Shown piece after piece: positions 8,250 to 16,639 of a stretch of 40,675 nucleotides of DNA. Each line of letters opens with the position of its first letter. The first letter of the stretch is position 1. This DNA comes from Chloroflexota bacterium (lineage in GTDB: Bacteria > Chloroflexota > Anaerolineae > Aggregatilineales > Phototrophicaceae): the NCBI GenBank assembly GCA_011523705.1, contig WTGC01000212.1, forward strand, positions 1 to 40,675, written 5' to 3'. Below the pieces are notes generated by a model that ran no database searches, had not been told where the DNA came from, and saw nothing but the letters and a program-made list of their open reading frames with translations. The position numbers and the translations under genes are program-made.

Positions 8250-9908
8250 GTGGGCGGCTCGGTCGTGATTCTGCCACAGACATTGATCCGCATTTTCTTC
8301 CTGCTGCTTTATGTTCCGGTCGGCTTCATTGTCTTCCGCTGGCTGATGCCGCGCCTATCGTCGGTATCGCGGCGGCTGGCGGTGATTCTGCTGGCGGCCC
8401 AGCTTGTCGTGATTGTGGCGTCGGTGGAGCTCCAGCCAACTTCCAGCTTCGAATACTGGCTCTGGCATCTGGACCGGGAATGGAATATCCCATCGACGCT
8501 CGCCTCGGCGCAATTGGCGCTTGCCGGCGCCGTCGCTATTGTCGCTGGCTGGCTCGCTATCGACAGACGACCTTGGGAGCGGCTTTACCTGCTGGCGATC
8601 GGCCTCTTGCTCTTGTTCATGGCGCGCGATGAATATGGCAATCTGCACGAGACGATTCCGAATTGGGAATGGCTTTACGCGGCTCTTGGCGCGCTGCTGG
8701 TGATGACGACCTTTCTCGTCGCCTGGCGCGGGCGCCGCCGCTACTGGATCTGGCATGGCTGCTTTCTGGCCGGCTTGGCGCTGAGCGGGTTTGGCGCCCT
8801 GGCCTTTGAAGCGGAAAGGCAATTCTGCGGATTCCGCGGTCTCTTCATCGTCGAACCCTGCCTCGAAATGTACTTCATAGAAGAAGCGATGGAATTTGCC
8901 GGGATCTGGCTGGTTCTTGTCGCCTTGCTCGGTCAGTTTTCGTTATCCTCGCCGGCGCCATCTCGCCGTGTCAGACTGGCGCTCTGCACCTGGCCCGTGA
9001 TTTGGCTGCTCGTCCTCTTTCAAAGTGGATCAATCTTGCCGATCACCTCACAAGCCATTGCGCAGCCGGCCGCGATCGATTTCGAATCAGGTTGGCGGCT
9101 GCATGGCTATCGAATTGAAAACGGCGATGACGATCTGTCAGCGCACCTTTTCTTGTCATCGCGCGATTGGGATGAGGGCGCGATCGGTTATTCCATTCAC
9201 CTGGTCGACCAGGTCAGCGGCAGCTCGCTCGTCAGCCACGATACTTATCTTCATCAGCGACTGGAATTCCTGCTGGCGCCCGGCTACCTGCCGGTATACC
9301 GCCAATGGTCCAAGCTGGTGTTCCCGCGCGCTGCGCCGGCCAATCGCGCGCTTTGGATCACATTGGCGCTATGGCGGGCGGAAGGCGGCGCATATCTGCC
9401 GCTGCCTGTCATCACTAGCGATCATCGCCAACTGAACGATTCGCAAGCAATCCTGAATGAGCTTGTTCTCAAGACAGAAACGGCTCGCATTTCGCTGGAA
9501 CGCATCGCCCAATTCGAAAACGGATTCGCGCTGGAACAGGTTGGTTTGCCGGAATCCGCCCAAAATGGCCAGACCTTGGACGTCACATTTTGGTGGCGCA
9601 GCGACAAAGACGAAACGGAAGACTTGGCGCAGTTTTTGCACTTCATTCCGGCGGAGAACGGCCAGCAATGGGGCTATGATCAGCAGCCGCTGGGTCCGCG
9701 CTTGCCAACCCGGCTTTGGTATCGTGGAATGGCCGATAGCGAGACCTGGGCTGTGCCGCTGCCGGCTGATCTCGCGCCCGGACGATACCAGCTGTTCACC
9801 GGTCTCTATCGCTTGACCGACCAAACGCGCCTGCCCACCTTCGACGCCGACGGCGCGCCATTCGTAGACGCGCGCGCGCCCTTGGGCGAGCTAACCATCA
9901 TGGGATGA
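8250..9908 (+). CDS. Tandem paralogue 5: eight-helix membrane protein with C-terminal beta-sandwich domains
   Basis: The function is unknown. The 552-residue product starts at GTG 8250, which aligns the N-terminus (VVILPQTLIRIF) with its relatives. A clear ribosome binding site is not visible. Landmarks are LWHLDREWNIPS, ARDEYGNLHE (the acidic pair is D-E here), EEAMEFAGIWL, HLVDQVSGS and GPRLPTRLWYRG. It ends the array; a dehydrogenase gene follows after 36 bases in the same direction and may be read from the same transcript. Confidence 0.84.
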   Translation: MGGSVVILPQTLIRIFFLLLYVPVGFIVFRWLMPRLSSVSRRLAVILLAAQLVVIVASVELQPTSSFEYWLWHLDREWNIPSTLASAQLALAGAVAIVAGWLAIDRRPWERLYLLAIGLLLLFMARDEYGNLHETIPNWEWLYAALGALLVMTTFLVAWRGRRRYWIWHGCFLAGLALSGFGALAFEAERQFCGFRGLFIVEPCLEMYFIEEAMEFAGIWLVLVALLGQFSLSSPAPSRRVRLALCTWPVIWLLVLFQSGSILPITSQAIAQPAAIDFESGWRLHGYRIENGDDDLSAHLFLSSRDWDEGAIGYSIHLVDQVSGSSLVSHDTYLHQRLEFLLAPGYLPVYRQWSKLVFPRAAPANRALWITLALWRAEGGAYLPLPVITSDHRQLNDSQAILNELVLKTETARISLERIAQFENGFALEQVGLPESAQNGQTLDVTFWWRSDKDETEDLAQFLHFIPAENGQQWGYDQQPLGPRLPTRLWYRGMADSETWAVPLPADLAPGRYQLFTGLYRLTDQTRLPTFDADGAPFVDARAPLGELTIMG

Positions 9909-9944
9909 AACTCGTTTTCCGCCCGATTGCCAAGGAGGACTAAT

Positions 9945-10985
9945 GTGCGAACGATGACAGCGGCTGTCTTTCACGAACATGGCGACCGCGATGTGATTCA
10001 ATTGGAGCAAAAGCCGATTCCGAAGCCAGCCGGCGATGAGGCGCGGATTCGCGTGGTCGCCTGCGCCCTCAACTGGCTTGATGTCGGCATTCGGCGTGGT
10101 CCGCAATTCGGCGCCGTCCCTCTGCCCTTAACCACCGGCGTCGATGTCTCCGGCGTGATAGACGCGGTCGGCGATGAGGTAAAGGTTTGGCGCGCCGGCG
10201 ACGCCGTCACCTTCTATTCGCTGGTGACCTGCGGCGATTGCGAGTTCTGTCGCGCGGGCCAGGCAACGATCTGCCCGCGGCACCAGATCATCGGCGAGCA
10301 CATGAATGGCGGGCTGGCTGAATATACGCTTGTCCCGGCGCGGAATCTGATCGCCAAGCCGAAAAACCTTTCGCACGTGGAGACCGCGGCACTGCCGGTG
10401 GTGTCAATGACGGCTTGGCACATGCTCATTACCGTTGCGCGTCTGCAGGCTGGCGAATCCGTCTTCATCCCGGGCGCCGGGGGCGGCGTCGCTTCCATGG
10501 GCATACAGATCGCCAAGCAGGCCGGCGCGACCGTCATCGCCAGCACTTCGACACGGGAGAAAATGAAGCGGGCGCGTGAACTGGGCGCCGACCACCTGGT
10601 CAATTATCGCGACGCGGATTGGGTCGAGCAGGTGATCAGCTTGACCGGCGGCCGCGGCGTCGATGTGGCGCAAGATCTTGTCGGCGCCGCCACCTGGGCG
10701 AGTTCGCTGCGCACCCTGGCGCGCAACGGCCGGCTGGTCGTTTGCGGCTCGCACTCGGGCAAGAGCTTTGATCTGCAAATTCCACAAATCTACCATCGGC
10801 AGTTGAGCATCCTTGGCGCCAACGGCGGAACTTATAACGAGCTGCGGCGCTGCCTGGAATTGGCGGATCAGGGGCTGCTGCGGCCCGTGATCGACCGCGT
10901 CTTGCCGCTGTCGGAGATTCGGGAAGGGCATCGCATCTTGGAAGAGCATGATCACTTTGGCAAGGTGGTGATGCAGGTCGCCTAG
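9945..10985 (+). CDS. Medium-chain dehydrogenase/reductase (zinc-binding alcohol dehydrogenase-like)
   Basis: This is a predicted cytosolic NAD(P)-dependent oxidoreductase of 346 residues with unknown substrate. The N-terminal GroES-like domain holds the structural-zinc cysteine cluster CGDCEFCRAGQATIC. The Rossmann domain has a GAGGGVASMG dinucleotide loop. The usual catalytic zinc ligands are absent: the Cys position reads ACALNWLD and the GHE motif reads GVDVSG, as in quinone oxidoreductases. It therefore looks like a hybrid with structural zinc only. The start is GTG 9945, six bases after a GGAGG; ATG 9954 is possible but badly spaced. It follows the paralogue array closely and precedes a sulfatase. 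Confidence 0.88.
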   Translation: MRTMTAAVFHEHGDRDVIQLEQKPIPKPAGDEARIRVVACALNWLDVGIRRGPQFGAVPLPLTTGVDVSGVIDAVGDEVKVWRAGDAVTFYSLVTCGDCEFCRAGQATICPRHQIIGEHMNGGLAEYTLVPARNLIAKPKNLSHVETAALPVVSMTAWHMLITVARLQAGESVFIPGAGGGVASMGIQIAKQAGATVIASTSTREKMKRARELGADHLVNYRDADWVEQVISLTGGRGVDVAQDLVGAATWASSLRTLARNGRLVVCGSHSGKSFDLQIPQIYHRQLSILGANGGTYNELRRCLELADQGLLRPVIDRVLPLSEIREGHRILEEHDHFGKVVMQVA

Positions 10986-10987
10986 AG

Positions 10988-11093
10988 ACTGACCGCCGGT
11001 CGCGTAGGGCACGTAGGGCGCGTAGGGCGCGTAGACACCGCCCGCCGACACTGACCGCCGACAGTGACCGCCGACACTGACCGCCGGTCGCCC
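10988..11093. repeat. Short direct repeats between dehydrogenase and sulfatase genes
   Basis: Two kinds of unit are interleaved. A run of cgtagggc units with a period of 9-10 bases lies at 11002-11034. Units of about 13 bases containing actgaccgccg recur at 11050-11090 and also at 10988. The block is flanked on both sides by actgaccgccggtcgc (10988 and 11077). The units are too short and too close for a CRISPR array. Confidence 0.6.
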
Positions 11094-11135
11094 AGGGCGC
11101 TTGAATACACTGTGCTATATGAGGAAAGAAAGCTT

Positions 11136-12617
11136 ATGAGCCAAGGTCCAAACATACTCTTCGTGATGACAGACCAACAGCGCAGCGATACCATCCGTGC
11201 TTTAGGCAACCGCGAAATTCGCACGCCAGTGCTGGACTCGCTGGTTCAGTCCGGCACCGCATTCACGAGCTGTTACACGCCGTCGCCAGTATGCGTGGCC
11301 GCGCGCAGCGCCACCGTCACGGGCACGCCACCCCATCTGAATGGCTGCACCTCCAATAATGAATCGCCGCTTCACCTGAAAAGCATCATGCAGGTCTTGG
11401 GGGAGGCTGGGTATCAAACTCATGGCATCGGGAAGATGCACTTCAATCCGCAAGTGGACGCGATGTGGGGCTTTGAAAGCCGCGCAATCTCGGAAGAAGG
11501 CGCCAGGCTCGGCGGCGGCCGCAATGATTTTCACGCCTATCTCAGTGAAAATGGCTATAGCCATGTACTGGATCCGCAGGGTCTGCGGAGCGAAATGTAT
11601 TACATCCCACAGCCGTCTCAGCTGCCGGCAGAACATCATCACAGTACTTGGGTGGCCGACCGCGCTATCGACTTTATTCGGGGGCGGAGTAGGGACAGAC
11701 CGTTCTTTCTTTGGACAAGTTTCATCAAACCGCACCCGCCCTTCGAATCGCCCGTCCCCTGGAACAAGCTGTATCGCGCCGCCGACATGCTGCCGCCACA
11801 CCGGCCGGCGGGCTTCGAGCAACTCCTGAGTTATTGGAACCATCATCAGAATCGCTACAAGTATCGCGACAAGGGCTATGATGAAATGCTCGTCCGCACC
11901 ATAAAGGCGATGTATTATGCCTGCATCTCCTTCATCGACTTCAACCTCGGGCGGATTTTAGAGGCGCTCGGTCCAGACATCGAAAATACGTTGATCCTGT
12001 ACACTTCGGATCATGGCGAAATGCTCGGGGATTACGGCAGCTTCGGCAAGCGGACGATGTTGAATCCGGCGGCGCGTATCCCGCTTGTCGTTCGTGAACC
12101 GGGTGGTCTCAATCGGGGGCAAGTGATTGACCAGCCAGTGAGCCTGCTTGATGTATTCCCCACATTTGCGGCCGCGGCCGGCGTTGACATGGCAATGCCA
12201 TCGCCCGAAGGGGCAAGCCTGTTCGAATTGGCTGCCGGCGCCATCAAGCGCGAGCATGTCTATAGCCAGGTGGGCGAAGGCGATATCGGTCTCTATATGG
12301 CTGCGTCCCGAGACTTGAAATACATCTATTCGGCCGCCGATAAGCAGGAGTGGCTTTTCGACTTGCGCGTAGATCCGCAAGAAACGAAGAATTGGGCGGG
12401 CAACTCGCGTTATGACGGACGCCTGCGCCAGATGCGGGAGAGGCTCATCGGGCGCTTTGAGCGCGATGTCTACGACATGGCGGTGAAAGACGGCGCTTGG
12501 CGCGAATACGAGCCGCCTGTTTTCCCCGATCCAAACGGCGATGACGGTTTGCTCTTCCAGGATGCGCCCCATCTGCCGGAGCTGCTGCGCGCGCTGGGAC
12601 CCTACTACGAACCATGA
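11136..12617 (+). CDS. Sulfatase (alkaline phosphatase superfamily, choline-sulfatase-like)
   Basis: This is a predicted sulfate-ester hydrolase of 493 residues. The metal-binding start motif is MTDQQRSDT (11-19). The nucleophile region is SPVCVAARSATVTG with Cys53, which a maturase would convert to formylglycine. The family consensus is C-x-P-x-R, but here it is C-x-A-x-R. Other expected elements are HGIGKMHF, KPHPPF and SDHGEMLGDYG. No signal peptide is seen, so it is probably cytoplasmic and acts on imported sulfated molecules. ATG 11136 has GAGGAAAG seven bases upstream; the open frame back to 11064 runs into the repeat block and is rejected. The substrate cannot be read from the sequence. 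Confidence 0.9.
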   Translation: MSQGPNILFVMTDQQRSDTIRALGNREIRTPVLDSLVQSGTAFTSCYTPSPVCVAARSATVTGTPPHLNGCTSNNESPLHLKSIMQVLGEAGYQTHGIGKMHFNPQVDAMWGFESRAISEEGARLGGGRNDFHAYLSENGYSHVLDPQGLRSEMYYIPQPSQLPAEHHHSTWVADRAIDFIRGRSRDRPFFLWTSFIKPHPPFESPVPWNKLYRAADMLPPHRPAGFEQLLSYWNHHQNRYKYRDKGYDEMLVRTIKAMYYACISFIDFNLGRILEALGPDIENTLILYTSDHGEMLGDYGSFGKRTMLNPAARIPLVVREPGGLNRGQVIDQPVSLLDVFPTFAAAAGVDMAMPSPEGASLFELAAGAIKREHVYSQVGEGDIGLYMAASRDLKYIYSAADKQEWLFDLRVDPQETKNWAGNSRYDGRLRQMRERLIGRFERDVYDMAVKDGAWREYEPPVFPDPNGDDGLLFQDAPHLPELLRALGPYYEP

Positions 12618-12625
12618 AAATCAAC

Positions 12626-12673
12626 GGGCGAGCGGCGGTCAGTGTCTTCGCGACCCACCGGCTCGCCCCTACA
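12626..12673. repeat. Inverted repeat after sulfatase gene
   Basis: An 8-bp perfect inverted repeat (12626-12633 with 12661-12668) with a 27-base loop. Its right end (gctcgcccctac) resembles the end of the palindromic element at 25455-25528 (ggtcgcccctac), so it may be a decayed member of that family. The remaining sequence to 12826 holds only a possible TACAAT -10 box at 12756-12761 without a clear -35. Confidence 0.4.
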
Positions 12674-12826
12674 AGTATGCTGTAGTGGTGGCAATTTCTT
12701 ATCCTTTGGGGTTATCTTCAAGACTGGCGCGAAACTTAGTCGGTGCAATTCTCGTTACAATTGCGTCCCGCCATCTGCTAGATTCGCGGCAAATGAACAT
12801 GGACTAGAGAAAGCGACTGATAAACG

Positions 12827-13657
12827 ATGATGAGAATTAGCGCCTTCGGCGACGAAATCGCAATCGAATTTGAAGAACAACTGCGCGTCTTGAAAGCCCT
12901 CGAGATCCCGCTGATTGATATCCGCGCCGCCTGGGACGTGAACTGTTCCCAATTCACCAATGAACACATCGGCCGCATCAAGCGCCTTTGCGCGCAGTAC
13001 GAAATTGCCGTCAGCTGCATGGGCAGCCCCATCGGCAAATCGCCCATCACGGATCCGATCGCGATCGAAAGCGAACGACTCAAGACCATCGGCGACACGG
13101 CGCGTCAGCTTGGCACGCGCAATATCCGCCTGTTCAGCTTCTATCCGGAGCGCCTGATCGACGAGGCAGCGCTGCAACTGTCGATTGAGCGAATGGGCGC
13201 GCTCAGCGAGATCGCCGCCGAGCAGGATCTGCAACTGCTGCTCGAAAACGAGAAAGGCGTCGTCGGCGATATCCCGGAGCGCTGTCTGACGCTCATGCGC
13301 GCCATTGATTCGCCGCGACTGCGCTTTATTTGGGATCCAGCCAACTTCGTGCAGTGCGGCTCCGTCGACCAGGTCGACCGCTGGTGGGACGAGCTGCATC
13401 CCTACATTGGTTACATTCACATTAAAGACGCGCGGCTGGCGGACAACTCGGTCACAGTCGCCGGCGATGGCGATGGGCAATTGCTGGATCTGCTGAAACG
13501 ATTGCGAGACAGCGGCTACCAGGGCGTGCTTTCGCTGGAGCCGCATTTGCTTGAGGCGCGGCATTCGAGCGGTTTCAGCGGCGCGGACGGGATGGAAGCG
13601 GCTGTCGGCGCGCTGCGGGAGTTGATGGCGGAGGCGGGGATTGCGGAGGGTCGGTAG
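12827..13657 (+). CDS. Sugar phosphate isomerase/epimerase-like TIM-barrel protein
   Basis: A 276-residue protein of the xylose-isomerase-like TIM-barrel family (AP endonuclease 2 fold), probably a cytosolic sugar or inositol isomerase/epimerase. Metal-ligand candidates appear at the ends of strands in the expected order: Glu in LLLENEKG, Asp in IWDPANF, His in IHIKDA and Glu in LSLEPHLL. Two ATG codons stand in tandem at 12827 and 12830 and either could be used. It lies downstream of the sulfatase in the same direction and belongs by context with carbohydrate breakdown. The precise substrate is unknown. Confidence 0.82.
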   Translation: MMRISAFGDEIAIEFEEQLRVLKALEIPLIDIRAAWDVNCSQFTNEHIGRIKRLCAQYEIAVSCMGSPIGKSPITDPIAIESERLKTIGDTARQLGTRNIRLFSFYPERLIDEAALQLSIERMGALSEIAAEQDLQLLLENEKGVVGDIPERCLTLMRAIDSPRLRFIWDPANFVQCGSVDQVDRWWDELHPYIGYIHIKDARLADNSVTVAGDGDGQLLDLLKRLRDSGYQGVLSLEPHLLEARHSSGFSGADGMEAAVGALRELMAEAGIAEGR

Positions 13658-13705
13658 CCAAGTATTGATTGTTGCTGCGAAACTCAATTGAGGAGCACTA
13701 ATTTC

Positions 13706-16624
13706 ATGAACTTTGCGTTTAACTGCGAAATTCAAACGGCTTATCTAGACGTCCATAGCTGGCTGAATGAGTTTCCTGATGCCAACGGTTACAAGAGACT
13801 CTATCCTCCGAACATTAAATCCGAAGCACTGAAAGACGTAGCCGCTCAGTTTGGGTGTTACTTTCCGGCGCACTACTTTAAGACCCTATATGCATTTTCC
13901 GAAATCATGGGTCACGAGATGCTGCGGGACTGGTTGCAACTGAGTACAACTCTGGTAATTCTCGACCTAGGATGCGGAGGTGGCGCTGCAACAGCAGCCA
14001 TTATTGCACAACTTCTCGAGCTTCAAGATGCGGGCGGACTCAATCCAAACATGGACGTTGTTTGCATTGGGGTGGATCCGATACCAAGCGCGCTTGGAAT
14101 CTACTATCGGATGATTAACTCTCTAACGGAATGTCTGAATGGGCGCTCGATTAGTCTCGAGATTCAACTCATCTACAAGTCAATTGCTGAGAGCATAAGT
14201 GAAGTTGACGATAGACTTCGAAGAGTTCTGACGACTTGCGTTCAACCTGCGATTTCGAATGTCATACTGGTTCAATCCAACGTAGTCGAGCCGCTGGGAC
14301 GCGAACACGATAGACAATTGCAGGCGCAGAAATGTCTCCGACACCTGCAAGTACCGTCCGAATCGTTTGCTATAGAGTCCAGCTTTGGTACTCGCGAAGC
14401 ACGCATGTATTATCAACTCTTTAGTCATATTCCAATTGACAGGCAACTCATGGTAACGGTTGGCACTGATTACGAAGATATTAGTCAGCTTGTAAGTGCC
14501 ATGGCGTCCTCATTAACAGACGAATTCTCCAAGTTCCGGCCTGTAAGGTTGGCCAACGAAGCCTTATACCGAGTAGACTATGTCAACCCGGCAGGAAGCT
14601 ATTGGCACGAATCCAGAAGTATTCACTCATACTACAGTAACTTCTACACAGATATTATGGCCGTGAAGAATACTGAATCGGAAGGCGATGTTGATTGGCA
14701 CAGAGTCATTGCTGTCGACAATCTTGAACTTGCCTGGGCTCGGGCTCGGGCCCTTCTACAGCGTGAGCTTTTGTACGACGAAATCGAGATTAGACTTTTT
14801 GAGCGAAACCTAGACGGCAATCTCAAGCGATTACATCAGGAACTTCAGTCTTACGATGTGAATGTAGCCCGAACAAGCGAACGACTGCAATACAGATTTG
14901 TAAAGAATGAGAAGGAGGAAGAAGGACGCCCCTTAGTGCTATCTCGTATTGAAGAGGAGATCGTATCCATAGCTATCATTCAAGAGCTTGGTGCTGCGGC
15001 ATTCGGGCTTAATGCCAGAAGTTTTGCGTATAGACCAAATCCGCGCTTTGCAAGCCGCTCCGAGTTTCTATATGAATACTGGTTTTCCGCATTCCAGCGA
15101 TATAAAGAAGAATCCCGCAACGCCGTAGCCAAGAACACGAATTGCAAAGTCCTTTCCATTGACATCAAGTCGTACTTTACTGAAATACCTCAACAGCGTC
15201 TCGTCGAATCTGTGCAGAAAGAAATGCGAACTCAGAGCGCCAGAATAGAATGGCTTCTACATGGGCTACTCAGCGTTGATCTGAATGATCACTGTCAAAA
15301 TCACGGATTGTCTCAGGGTGGTGCGGGCTCAGGATTTTTTGCGAACGCATATTTGACTGAGTTCGACAGCAAGTTTGGGATCAATAATCGGTGGGAAGCC
15401 CAGCTTTTTCGCTTCGTAGACGATATCGTAATCGCGATACCTGATCCATCCTATCTCAACGCTGTGAAGAATGTTGCATTTGAGACGTTGGATGACTTGG
15501 GTTTGAGAGTGAATGAAGAAAAGTCCGAAGACTTCAACCAGGACGAGTATCTCAATCTCCCGCAAGACGCAGGCCTGATGAGTGGCTTATCTGAGAGATT
15601 CGATGACCTCACAAAGCCGCTATGGCGCACCAACAGCGTCGTCAGGGCACAACTTCGAGAAGAAGGCAGTTGGTGGCCAACGGTTGGCGTATACCGAGAT
15701 CATTTGCACTCCATCGGACACTACATTGAGCCACATCGACTGAGCCGTAAACTGTATCAATATGCGGAGAACTACGCTCTCGAGGAAGAAGACGGACAAA
15801 ACGATTTAGACTTCATCGTGCCGCCGCTTCGACAACAGAACTGGGCTGATGAATTCACAGAGTCAAATGATAAATGGATAGAAAAGCGACGTCTTTTGCG
15901 AAACGAGCTTATTGACTTAGCTCAGGAAAGCTACAGAGAGTTACCAAATGCATGTGACAAGAAAAAGCGTCTCTTGTCAACTCGAATATACTTCAGCGCC
16001 AACCGGCTCGCGAGATTAGGTTATGGCGATGCCGCAGGGTTAATCACCGAGATACTGCTGAACCAGCCGTGGATCATCCGCCGACCCCAATACGTAATAA
16101 GGGGCTTGGCAATTCAAGGCTACAAAGAACACATATCGCAACTGTTCTATCACTATAATGTAACTGAGACGTCCTGGAGTGATTCGCTGATGGCCGTGGT
16201 TATTCGTTCTATCAGACACCTCAGTGAGGTCGCGAAGCCTCTTGAAGATGGTGTCATTTGCATTGCAGTCAATAAGGAATCGGCCCCGATCCTGAGGCTA
16301 GTGGCTACAGAAACCTGGCTAATGAAATTAGATTGTCAACGGGTTGTGGATCATGTATCTACGATTCGCCAGATTATCAGTGAGGAGCAGAATTCGCGCG
16401 TACGAAAGAACTACCTCCTTCTCCTAGCCAAATGTGACTGTGACTATACTCAACAGCGAGACTACGAAGACCCTCTTTTGATGCGAGCGATGGAAGTTGC
16501 TCTTACCGATAATATTGATGAGTTGTTTGCTGATGTAGAACCTGACATCCTCAGAGAACGATACTACAGTACTTACTATCCTAGCTACATTGACTTTGAC
16601 GATGAAGTACCCTACTTAGGTTAA
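13706..16624 (+). CDS. SAM-methyltransferase-like / reverse transcriptase fusion protein, candidate defence gene
   Basis: A 972-residue protein. Residues 1 to about 300 look like a Rossmann methyltransferase: the SAM-binding motif LDLGCGGG is at 86-93, with a VVCIGVDPIP strand-2 acidic motif after it. Residues about 335-620 are a reverse transcriptase of the group II/UG-Abi type: an RT0-like NLELAWARARALLQ, RPLVLSRIEEEIV, motif A SIDIKSYFTEI (484-494), motif B GLSQGGAGSGFFANAYL (534-550), motif C FRFVDDIVIA (568-577) and LGLRVNEEKSE (598-608). Both catalytic aspartates are present. The last 350 residues have no maturase or endonuclease signature and look like helical repeats, as in defence reverse transcriptases. 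ATG 13706 has AGGAG ten bases upstream; the TTG at 13688 is less likely. G+C is visibly low (27 of 60 bases at 14101-14160 against 36 of 60 at 13441-13500), suggesting transfer. The defence role is an inference. Confidence 0.85.
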   Translation: MNFAFNCEIQTAYLDVHSWLNEFPDANGYKRLYPPNIKSEALKDVAAQFGCYFPAHYFKTLYAFSEIMGHEMLRDWLQLSTTLVILDLGCGGGAATAAIIAQLLELQDAGGLNPNMDVVCIGVDPIPSALGIYYRMINSLTECLNGRSISLEIQLIYKSIAESISEVDDRLRRVLTTCVQPAISNVILVQSNVVEPLGREHDRQLQAQKCLRHLQVPSESFAIESSFGTREARMYYQLFSHIPIDRQLMVTVGTDYEDISQLVSAMASSLTDEFSKFRPVRLANEALYRVDYVNPAGSYWHESRSIHSYYSNFYTDIMAVKNTESEGDVDWHRVIAVDNLELAWARARALLQRELLYDEIEIRLFERNLDGNLKRLHQELQSYDVNVARTSERLQYRFVKNEKEEEGRPLVLSRIEEEIVSIAIIQELGAAAFGLNARSFAYRPNPRFASRSEFLYEYWFSAFQRYKEESRNAVAKNTNCKVLSIDIKSYFTEIPQQRLVESVQKEMRTQSARIEWLLHGLLSVDLNDHCQNHGLSQGGAGSGFFANAYLTEFDSKFGINNRWEAQLFRFVDDIVIAIPDPSYLNAVKNVAFETLDDLGLRVNEEKSEDFNQDEYLNLPQDAGLMSGLSERFDDLTKPLWRTNSVVRAQLREEGSWWPTVGVYRDHLHSIGHYIEPHRLSRKLYQYAENYALEEEDGQNDLDFIVPPLRQQNWADEFTESNDKWIEKRRLLRNELIDLAQESYRELPNACDKKKRLLSTRIYFSANRLARLGYGDAAGLITEILLNQPWIIRRPQYVIRGLAIQGYKEHISQLFYHYNVTETSWSDSLMAVVIRSIRHLSEVAKPLEDGVICIAVNKESAPILRLVATETWLMKLDCQRVVDHVSTIRQIISEEQNSRVRKNYLLLLAKCDCDYTQQRDYEDPLLMRAMEVALTDNIDELFADVEPDILRERYYSTYYPSYIDFDDEVPYLG

Positions 16625-16639
16625 CGAGTCTCGCGTAGC

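Noticed and set aside
9909..9944. Independent promoter for the dehydrogenase
   Set aside because: The 36-base gap contains only a ribosome binding site; no promoter hexamers are recognisable.
10404..11051. A 215-codon minus-strand open frame opposite the dehydrogenase
   Set aside because: The plus-strand dehydrogenase has all family motifs; the antisense frame has no recognisable domain.
10988..11093. CRISPR array
   Set aside because: Units are 9-13 bases without unique spacers, and no cas genes are in the window.
13658..13705. Retron-type msr-msd RNA upstream of the reverse transcriptase
   Set aside because: Only 48 bases separate the gene from its upstream neighbour, too short for a retron RNA, and no paired inverted repeats are seen.
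13706..16624. Group II intron-encoded protein
   Set aside because: RT motifs fit, but there is no maturase X or endonuclease domain, no intron RNA domains V/VI beside it, and an N-terminal methyltransferase-like domain is present.
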